29,657 nt of DNA from an uncultured Prevotella sp. (GTDB taxonomy: Bacteria; Bacteroidota; Bacteroidia; Bacteroidales; Bacteroidaceae): positions 1-29,657 of the forward strand of contig UQFS01000039.1 in NCBI GenBank assembly GCA_900540375.1, read 5' to 3'. Shown here one piece after another: positions 23,326 to 29,657 of this stretch. Within the stretch, counting starts at the first letter, position 1. The number at the start of each line of letters is the position of its first letter. The translations under genes were made by a program, and so were the position numbers. The notes beneath the pieces are model-generated. The model saw nothing but the letters and a program-made list of their open reading frames with translations, had not been told where the DNA came from and did no database searches.

Positions 23326-23383
23326 GTCTGTCCACTTTTTCTCTTGAAATAGAGAAGGGTGGGCAGACATTTTTTGTTTTTTT
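23326..23383 (+). terminator. Intrinsic terminator of rpoD-LOG operon
   Basis: A 10-bp stem (GTCTGTCCAC 23326-23335 with GTGGGCAGAC 23359-23368, one T-G pair) has an inner dyad in its loop. It is followed by ATTTTTTGTTTTTTT at 23369-23383, 27 bp after the stop codon. Confidence 0.88.
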
Positions 23384-23444
23384 GCTGTTCTTTCCCAAGT
23401 CACGTTGAGAAAAAGGCAGTTTGATACTGTCATCTCGGTAGTTT

Positions 23445-23497
23445 GACCTTATGAAAAAGGCGTGATGACACGGTCATCACGCCTTTTTCATAAGGTC
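23445..23497. terminator. Perfect 25-bp palindrome, bidirectional terminator
   Basis: Arms 23445-23469 and 23473-23497 are exact reverse complements (25 of 25) around a 3-nt loop (ACG). The core is A5-GGCGTGATGAC / GTCATCACGCC-T5, so it can act as an intrinsic terminator in both directions. It lies 60 bp past the first rpoD-LOG terminator. Confidence 0.85.
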
Positions 23498-23930
23498 ATA
23501 AAGCCTTTCTGACAGGCAGACTTGGCCGTTTTGATGTTGAAATCTTAGGCTTTTTGTAATGCTAAAAAGTCAGTATATGTATAATATATTGTTTATCAAC
23601 AAGTTACGAAAACTCCTCTATTTTTGTGCTCAATCAACGCAAAGGTGGTCTTCGTTCAAAAGAATCGATTCTCAGAGCCTGTTTTTTGTCAGTTTGCAAG
23701 ACAAAAGTTGGCGCACAATTATCATTGTTACCAAGACCTGTATTGTCATCGCCTCTCTTTTCGGTTTTCTATCGTCCCTTGCAGCATATGTATCTTATGC
23801 GCATAAACAGATCTTACTCAGCCTATCGAAGTTTGCGGCTTGAAAAATTGCGTTTTATCGAAGTCAATGACAACTGGTACATGTTAACCAACCCACAGAA
23901 AATATCCGTGCGCCTCATATCTTATAAACA
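23498..23930. other. Gene-poor AT-rich region
   Basis: A plus-strand frame at 23559-23843 could encode 94 residues with one hydrophobic stretch, but it lacks the codon character of neighbouring genes. A TATTTTTG word at 23619-23626 matches the -7 consensus without a -33. Nothing else is recognisable. Confidence 0.4.
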
Positions 23931-23966
23931 AAAAAGTGAAGCAACCCGACGGTTACTTCACTTTTT
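23931..23966 (-). terminator. Terminator of the SusC-SusD-lipoprotein operon
   Basis: The stem AAAAAGTGAAGCAACC (23931-23946) pairs with 23951-23966 around a 4-nt loop, with one C-A mismatch. A T-run ends it on the minus strand, about 22 bp after the lipoprotein stop codon. The right arm also ends in T5, so it may work in both directions. Confidence 0.82.
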
Positions 23967-23988
23967 ATATATATATATCAAGGTGCCG

Positions 23989-24747
23989 TTACTTGTCCAG
24001 CGTCAACGTTTCTACTTTTGTTCCGAAGGAGCCTGCCGAAACAGTGAACTTGAAGTTGAACGTGAAAGTCTTCGAAGCAGCGTCGTAGGTGCTGCCCTGG
24101 TCAGTGATGCTTACCATGCCGTATGTGGCGTGTATGTATCCTGTCTCGACAGCGCCGTTAGGATAGACCGTCACGTTGGAGCCGTTTGGTGAGAAGGAGA
24201 AGCCATAGCCATCCTCATAGAGGCTCTTGATACGGTAGCGGTTGCCGACAGTCGAGTATTCCACATCCACTTTCCATGAACCGCCGAACATGACTGAGGT
24301 CCATGTGCCCTGTCCGTAGGGTTTGTAGTCCAGACCGGCGAATTGGAAGCTCTGCTGTGTCTTGGTGTTTCCCTTGACAGCTACCACAGTGATGTCGTAA
24401 AGTCCGTGCAAATCCTTGACATAAACGTCAGCGTCGCTGGAGGCTTTGACATCTATCTTCGTACCTTTCTCTACGACATAGTCGGCATACTGCTGGTCGG
24501 TCATGTTCAAGGCCTTCTTTTCCTTGTCGAGTTGTGCAAGGTAATAGACCTCTTGCGTGGCAGCATTGGTGGCCACGCGGAAACGGCAGTCGTTATCAGC
24601 ATTGTAGCCGTCTCCTGCGGCATATTCATAGACCGAGGCCACCGGTGCGGAATCGTGGCCGGGATCCGTTCCCTCGTCTTCCTGACATGCTGCGAACAGT
24701 GTCAAGGAGAGAAGCATCAAGGCCAATCTTTCAAATATTTTTTTCAT
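23989..24747 (-). CDS. Surface lipoprotein of a SusC/D operon, unknown family
   Basis: 252 residues. The signal peptide ends in lipobox FAAC (C21), followed by QEDEG. An acidic stretch right after the cysteine is the Bacteroidota lipoprotein export signal for the outer face. The body is beta-rich. A first segment (about 35-130) resembles a fibronectin-like or PKD-like domain (YDITVVAVKGNT). The second (about 145-252) contains GTWTSVMFGGSW, VGNRYRIKSLYEDGYGFSF and IHATYGMVSI. I do not recognise a named family. Its position directly after susD, in place of a SusE/F or surface glycan-binding protein, suggests substrate binding; this is inference. It is the last gene before the terminator, with no glycoside hydrolase in view. 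Confidence 0.8.
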   Translation of the reverse strand: MKKIFERLALMLLSLTLFAACQEDEGTDPGHDSAPVASVYEYAAGDGYNADNDCRFRVATNAATQEVYYLAQLDKEKKALNMTDQQYADYVVEKGTKIDVKASSDADVYVKDLHGLYDITVVAVKGNTKTQQSFQFAGLDYKPYGQGTWTSVMFGGSWKVDVEYSTVGNRYRIKSLYEDGYGFSFSPNGSNVTVYPNGAVETGYIHATYGMVSITDQGSTYDAASKTFTFNFKFTVSAGSFGTKVETLTLDK

Positions 24748-24775
24748 TGATATATGCTTTTATTAGTTCTACATT

Positions 24776-26485
24776 TTACCATTTAAATGCGGGGGAATCC
24801 TCTGATGGCTGCACTGGGTCAGGGTTGAGCGTCATGCCGCCGTTACTGCCGCTCTCTGTATCTATGAAGGTCCATACCATCCAGTTAGGGATAGTGTTGG
24901 TGTTCCAGCGAGCTCCCTCAATGTGGTTTGTACCAGCGTAGCTACGGATGATACCCTTGTTGAGACGCTTGATGTCGAAGGTTGCGAAGCCCTCACCCCA
25001 AAGCTCTATACGACGCTGCCACCACACCTCGTTCTGGAACTCGGATGTCTTGGTGTTGTAGTAAGCTTCGTTGTGCTTGCCGTAGACATACTGCGGATCA
25101 CGCGTCTTGGCAAATTCAGTAAGGAGCTGTTTGCCACGGGCCAGGTCTTGCATACCTGCAGCCTCAATCTCGATGAGCTTCATCTCCTCCACACGCATCA
25201 AAGGAACGGAAACTTCCCATACCTTATACTTCTCGTCAAGGATGCCATTCTTGGGGCGGAACTTGACATTCAGACCACCATAACCATACTTGTTGATTTG
25301 TCCAAGACGGTAAAGCAGTTTGGCTCCGGCCTCATCCTGATGACAAGAATAGGGTTCCAACAGACTCAGCAACTCACTGGCTTTCTTTTCGGAGGCCAAG
25401 GTGTCGGCACTGAAAGGCAACCAGCACTTCTTGCGGAAATCGCTGTTAGGAATCGTGCTATAGAGATGCTTGTCAATGACCTGCGGTGCACCGAATCCTG
25501 TAGCATATCCAGAGACATTGTCACTTAAGGAGTTCTCAGTGATCATACAAGATCCCCAAGAGTCATTACCATCGTTGGTAAGGATGCTGGGGTCAGTGTC
25601 CTTAAACTGTGTGGCGAACATCCACGAGGAGTTGTTGTCAGGTGTGTTGAAGCCGTTGGAATGATCGAGGAACTGACTCTCGGTCATCACGCTGTAGCCC
25701 TGCTGTGCGAGTTTGGCGTATTTCTCAGCATTGGCCCAATCCTGCTTCTCAAGATAGACACGTGCCTTGATACCATAGACGACACTCTCGTCGGGCGTGT
25801 ACTTGTCGGTACGCTTATAGTCAGCGAGATCCTTCTCGGCAGCGTCGAGATCCTTGAGCATGAACTCGAAAGCCTCATCCCAAGTCATACGCTCCTGATG
25901 GCGGGACTCTTCGGCTGTTCGTATTTCGTCTGCCTTGATCGTTGTCAACGCATTGTGGTCCTCAGAGTATGGCTTCTGTGCATACATACGGCAGAGGTCG
26001 AGATAGAACATGGCGCGCATGGTATAGGCAATGCCGACGCCATGCTTGTGTGCTTCGTCAGGCTCAGTGTAGTTGGAGGCGCCACCGGCAGCAATGACCT
26101 TATTGCAGTCGTTGATCCAACCATAGTAAAGGGTCCAAGGGAACTGACAGACGGCATAGCCGGAGGACAGGTAATTGACATCGCTGTACCAAGTCGCGTA
26201 AGGATTGCTACCCGTGGCCACGATATCCTGTCCCTCCACATCACGCGTGAGGAAGAACGATGTATAGCCATAGTCCCAAACCTGATTTCTGGAAGTAGTA
26301 TACAGGCGTTTGCCCGACAGGTTGCCGGTAAGGTTAGAGACCAAGCTGGTGAACGCACCGGGAGCATTGCTTACTTGCTCCTGCGAAGGTGCTCCGTTCT
26401 GTGGTGTATATTCCTCTATACAGCCGGTAAGGCTTAAAGCAATAGTACCGGCAAAAAGGAGAGAAGTTATTTTCTTTGTTTTCAT
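24776..26485 (-). CDS. SusD/RagB-family nutrient-binding outer-membrane lipoprotein
   Basis: 569 residues. The lipobox LTGC has its lipidated cysteine at C22, followed by IEEYTP. The N-terminal part has the SusD TPR-like helices, with AYTMRAMFYLDLCRMYAQKPY at about 150-172 as the typical conserved helix and KARVYLEKQDWANAEKYAKL further on. The C-terminal part has VWWQRRIELWGEGFATFDIKR, the SusD family's R-R-x-E-L-x-G-E/F signature. SusD forms the lid over SusC and captures glycans or peptides at the cell surface. It follows susC by 20 bp. The cargo cannot be deduced without neighbouring enzymes. Confidence 0.96.
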   Translation of the reverse strand: MKTKKITSLLFAGTIALSLTGCIEEYTPQNGAPSQEQVSNAPGAFTSLVSNLTGNLSGKRLYTTSRNQVWDYGYTSFFLTRDVEGQDIVATGSNPYATWYSDVNYLSSGYAVCQFPWTLYYGWINDCNKVIAAGGASNYTEPDEAHKHGVGIAYTMRAMFYLDLCRMYAQKPYSEDHNALTTIKADEIRTAEESRHQERMTWDEAFEFMLKDLDAAEKDLADYKRTDKYTPDESVVYGIKARVYLEKQDWANAEKYAKLAQQGYSVMTESQFLDHSNGFNTPDNNSSWMFATQFKDTDPSILTNDGNDSWGSCMITENSLSDNVSGYATGFGAPQVIDKHLYSTIPNSDFRKKCWLPFSADTLASEKKASELLSLLEPYSCHQDEAGAKLLYRLGQINKYGYGGLNVKFRPKNGILDEKYKVWEVSVPLMRVEEMKLIEIEAAGMQDLARGKQLLTEFAKTRDPQYVYGKHNEAYYNTKTSEFQNEVWWQRRIELWGEGFATFDIKRLNKGIIRSYAGTNHIEGARWNTNTIPNWMVWTFIDTESGSNGGMTLNPDPVQPSEDSPAFKW

Positions 26486-26505
26486 TTCTGTTCTGTTTAA
26501 TCACA

Positions 26506-29500
26506 TTAGAAAGATACCTGAATGCCACCCATGATCGTGCGTACCGGTGCATATGAGTCGATACCAAGAGAGGTAGTCCCCTGGAAGTCGAAGCGTGGGT
26601 CAAGTCCCTTGCGTGCCGACCAGAAACAGAGGTTCTGTCCCTGTACATAGACACGAATCTTACTCAGCATGAGTTTGTTGACGATAGCTCTCGGAAGTGT
26701 ATATCCAACCATGAAAGACTGGAAATTGAGATAGCGGGCACTTGTGAGGAAACGTGTAGACTGTGAGGTCACTGTTTGATCACCATACTGTAAACGTGGA
26801 ATGTTCGACGATGTGTTGTTGGGTGTCCATGCTTTCAGAATATCCTTATGGTAAGTATAGCCAATGTGGTTGCTGCTGTAGGAAGGTGTCATCAGCTCAG
26901 CATAGCCGAAGTCATAGATCTTGCCGCCCAGCTGAAAGTCAAAGTTTGCTGACACATCGAAGCCGTAAGCAGACAGCGTTGTGGAGAAACCACCATTGGC
27001 CCAAGGCAACATATTGCGTGTGTAATACGAAGCCTCATTCCAGTCGGTGGTGGTGAAGGAGTGCTTTGTGCCCGGCTTGCTGCTGTTGGACAGCGTTCCG
27101 GCCTTGTACTGCTTGTAGATGTCCTCGTCGACCCAATAGAGCGGCTCACCCTTTTCGTTGACTCCTGCATATTCGGGCAACATGGCGTTGTAGAGCTGTC
27201 CGCCCTCAGCGTACCACATAGACACGTTGAAGCCGTTGGTCACGTCGGCCTGAGACCAGCCTCCGTAGTTTGCAATCTTATCCGGTGAGAGCTTCAGAAT
27301 CTTTGCGTTGTTGTGTGAGATATTACCACTTACATTCCAAGTGATGTCTTTTGTACGGATGACATCAGCACTGAGCGTGAGCTCTACACCACGGTTGCGG
27401 ATAGAGCCGATGTTGTCGTAGTAGCCGCGCACACCGTTGCTCTCCGGAAGTTGCTCCCAGAAAAGAAGGTTGGTAGTGTGCTTGTTGTACCAGTTAAACT
27501 CACCGTTAACACGGTTGTCAAACAGGCTGAATTCCAAACCAAGGTTGAAGTTGGTCGTTGTCTCCCAAGTGATCTCGTCGTTACCGATTTGTGCAAACGA
27601 GGGGAGCATCTGCTTGTTTCCCTTGCTCAGGCTGTAGCGATCGATGAACTCGAAGTCGGGGATACCATCGTTGCCCTGCTGACCGACAGAAGCCTTGAGC
27701 TTGAGATTGTTGACCCATGTGGCATCCAGCTCCTTGAAGAATTTCTCCTTTGAGATGATCCATGCACCACCGACACTCCAGAAATCACCCCAGCGGTGGT
27801 TCTTGGCAAAGCGTGAAGAGGCATCGCGGCGATAGCTGGCCTGTGCGAAATAGCGCTGCGCATAGTTGTACAAAACATTGCCGAAGTAACCCTCTACGTT
27901 GTAGTTCGTTGCGTAGGAGTTGCTGTTGTAGCGGTCAGAGAAAGCAGCGATCTCCTGAATGTCGGGGGAGAATCCACCGCGTGCCCAAGCTTCCAGCAGG
28001 TCGCTGTGTGACTTGTACCACTCATGTCCGAGCATCGCCTGGAGGTCGTGCTGACCAAAGGTCTGATGGTAGTTGAGCGTCTGGATATAGTTCTGACGGC
28101 GTGACACAGTATTGTACTTATCAATGGAACCATTCTCAGAAGCGGCTGCACCGATATAAGGGTTGCCATAGATGCTGTATTGTGTCAATCCAAGAGTATA
28201 GTTGTTGTTAGACGAGAACTTCAGCCAAGGTGTGATGTTGATGTCAAAGTTGAACTGCCCTTGAATTTGGTCGCCGCGATTCTTGTTGTTGTCATATTGG
28301 TTACTTCCGATCGGGTTGGCGTTAGCCATGAAGCCACGCTTCAGCCCATCATAATCAGAAGAGGATCCAAAGTCATAACGACGATGTCCGTATTCATCCT
28401 TCATGATATACGGGTTGCCATTCTCGTCTACGCCACGTACATAGAGCGGATAGATTGGGGCGATATATTGTGTATAGATAGCTGGATTTGCGGCATTATT
28501 AATCGTATTACTCAGATTAGGGTTAGAGTTCATGTTGCTGTGCACCCAACCCACGTTGGAGAAGAGATGAAGCCACTTGGTAGCCTGGTAGTCGGCTTTG
28601 AAACGGGCCGTGAGGCGCTCGTAGCCGGAATTCACCAACACACCGCTCTCCTTGAGATAGCCTACAGAAGAGTAGTAGGATAGCTTGTCAGAAGCACCGC
28701 TGACATTGAAGTTGTATTCCTGACGGAAACCGTGACGATAAGCGGCATCTTTCCAGTTATCGGGCTGCAGATAGTATTTCTGGCCGTTCAAGCCAGTGTA
28801 CACGCTGCCGACGGTAGCCTTGGAATTGATCTTGCCATCGAGGCCGATGATACTCTCTCCGGCAGGGACGCTGAACACGTTGTAGCCCAGTCCAAACTGT
28901 TTGTTGTCAAACATGTTGGCATTAACCCACTTATTGGCGGCGGCGGCAGAGAGTCCGTTGCCGTAGAAAGCGTAGTTGTAGAGTTGGCTGTAGTAGACCT
29001 CGGCATACTGTTTAGGGTCGGTGATAACATCATAGTCCTGTACGGCACGGCTTGTGCCACCCCATTTAGCTTCGAAATCGATGTTGGCTTTGCCAATGTT
29101 GCCTTTCTTAGTGGTAATCAAGATGACACCGGCGGCACCACGGGCACCATACAATGCTGCGCTGGAGGCATCCTTCAGCACGGTGATGCTCTCGATGTCC
29201 TCCTGCGGAATATTGCTCAAGGATGCAGGATAGGGAGCGCCGTCGACGACAATCAACGGTGTGGTGGAAGCATTGAGTGAAGCGATACCGCGGATGTGAA
29301 TGTCGCCCTGATCAGCACCAGGCTGGCCACTGCCTCCGGTAATCTGTAAACCGGGAACTGTACCCACGAGGGCATCGGCAGCATTGGTGGCAATCTTCTT
29401 GCTCAGGTCTTCCGCATTGACGACAGCGGCAGAACCGGCAAATGAATTCTTAGTCTGTTGTCCGAAGGCCACCACCATGACCTCGTCGAGCGTATGGTTG

Positions 29501-29657
29501 TCGTTCTGCAGCACCACCTTCATGTTTCCACCGGCCTTCACGGTCTGTGACTTCATGCCGAGGTAGCTGACCACGAGCTTGGCACCGGCGGGTGCGTTGA
29601 GCTGGAAGTGACCGTCCACGTCGGTGACGGTACCCGTGTTTGTACCTTCCACCTTCA
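26506..29657 (-). CDS. SusC/RagA-family TonB-dependent outer-membrane transporter (partial, 5' end missing)
   Basis: The frame is open to the window edge, giving about 1050 residues without the signal peptide and N-terminus. The visible protein begins in the carboxypeptidase D-like regulatory domain (GTVTDVDGHFQL, VVSYLGMKSQ). The plug follows, with LDEVMVVAFGQQTK as the TonB box-proximal SusC signature, then VPGLQITGG, IHIRGIASLN, TPLIVVDGAPYP and SITVLKDASSAALYGARGA. The 22-strand barrel extends to the terminal MGGIQVSF with its aromatic last residue. The internal start at 29652 would be GTG within the domain and is not the true start. The upstream regulator, if any, is outside the window. 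Confidence 0.96.
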   Translation of the reverse strand, partial: KVEGTNTGTVTDVDGHFQLNAPAGAKLVVSYLGMKSQTVKAGGNMKVVLQNDNHTLDEVMVVAFGQQTKNSFAGSAAVVNAEDLSKKIATNAADALVGTVPGLQITGGSGQPGADQGDIHIRGIASLNASTTPLIVVDGAPYPASLSNIPQEDIESITVLKDASSAALYGARGAAGVILITTKKGNIGKANIDFEAKWGGTSRAVQDYDVITDPKQYAEVYYSQLYNYAFYGNGLSAAAANKWVNANMFDNKQFGLGYNVFSVPAGESIIGLDGKINSKATVGSVYTGLNGQKYYLQPDNWKDAAYRHGFRQEYNFNVSGASDKLSYYSSVGYLKESGVLVNSGYERLTARFKADYQATKWLHLFSNVGWVHSNMNSNPNLSNTINNAANPAIYTQYIAPIYPLYVRGVDENGNPYIMKDEYGHRRYDFGSSSDYDGLKRGFMANANPIGSNQYDNNKNRGDQIQGQFNFDINITPWLKFSSNNNYTLGLTQYSIYGNPYIGAAASENGSIDKYNTVSRRQNYIQTLNYHQTFGQHDLQAMLGHEWYKSHSDLLEAWARGGFSPDIQEIAAFSDRYNSNSYATNYNVEGYFGNVLYNYAQRYFAQASYRRDASSRFAKNHRWGDFWSVGGAWIISKEKFFKELDATWVNNLKLKASVGQQGNDGIPDFEFIDRYSLSKGNKQMLPSFAQIGNDEITWETTTNFNLGLEFSLFDNRVNGEFNWYNKHTTNLLFWEQLPESNGVRGYYDNIGSIRNRGVELTLSADVIRTKDITWNVSGNISHNNAKILKLSPDKIANYGGWSQADVTNGFNVSMWYAEGGQLYNAMLPEYAGVNEKGEPLYWVDEDIYKQYKAGTLSNSSKPGTKHSFTTTDWNEASYYTRNMLPWANGGFSTTLSAYGFDVSANFDFQLGGKIYDFGYAELMTPSYSSNHIGYTYHKDILKAWTPNNTSSNIPRLQYGDQTVTSQSTRFLTSARYLNFQSFMVGYTLPRAIVNKLMLSKIRVYVQGQNLCFWSARKGLDPRFDFQGTTSLGIDSYAPVRTIMGGIQVSF

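Noticed and set aside
23559..23843. 94-codon plus-strand ORF with a hydrophobic stretch
   Set aside because: AT-rich, no homologous feel, no promoter with a proper -33, and flanked by terminators; hydrophobicity follows from T-rich sequence.
23626..24192. 188-codon plus-strand ORF
   Set aside because: It starts at a non-ATG codon in the gene-poor region and overlaps both the operon terminator and the 3' end of the lipoprotein gene on the opposite strand.

Overview
The window looks like chromosomal DNA of a Bacteroidota, most likely a Prevotella-like member of the Bacteroidales. Evidence: promoters of the phylum type (-7 element TAnnTTTG, -33 element TTTG or TTG) precede several operons. Genes generally lack Shine-Dalgarno sequences. 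There is a SusC/SusD pair, a short RpoD without region 1.1, a lipoprotein-type TamA with TamB, and a minus-strand HU / mS38-like / RNase G cluster. I see no phage, IS element, CRISPR array or integrase. This is mostly core genome with one accessory-looking ATPase gene.

Layout. 1-155 is the 3' end of a plus-strand gene (AAA-ATPase/PD-(D/E)XK type by resemblance). 410-2649 (minus) carries HU, a 29-residue mS38/COX24-like ribosomal protein and RNase G, with an intrinsic terminator at each end of rng. 2802-10910 (minus) is a long co-oriented block. It has a promoter, tRNA-Val(GAC), a P-loop NTPase-CYTH fusion, two paralogous deoxynucleoside kinases, gmd, fcl, a two-lobed GT2 glycosyltransferase and an AmpG-like MFS transporter, and it ends in a strong terminator. 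10932-12517 (minus) is a rubredoxin/flavodiiron protein oxygen-detoxification pair. 12518-13276 has no convincing gene. It holds a strong plus-strand promoter with a possible structured RNA, and an array of four direct repeats at exactly 33-bp spacing, the last of which forms the -33 box of the next gene. 13277-14611 (+) is a DUF4143-type ATPase. 14636-21592 (minus) is tamB-tamA. 21807-23383 (+) is rpoD plus a LOG-family nucleotide hydrolase. 23300-23988 is gene-poor and holds three hairpin terminators. 23989-29657 (minus) is a SusC-SusD-lipoprotein operon, with SusC cut by the window end.

How it works together. gmd and fcl convert GDP-mannose to GDP-L-fucose, and the adjacent glycosyltransferase is a natural user of a nucleotide sugar. 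The kinases and the NTPase-CYTH protein suggest a nucleotide salvage or phosphate-handling module sharing the same transcription unit. TamA/TamB serve outer-membrane biogenesis on which SusC-type barrels depend. The least explained parts are the 33-bp repeat promoter array, the orphan promoter/leader at 12671-12920, the hairpin just upstream of rng, and the NTPase-CYTH fusion read from a tRNA promoter.
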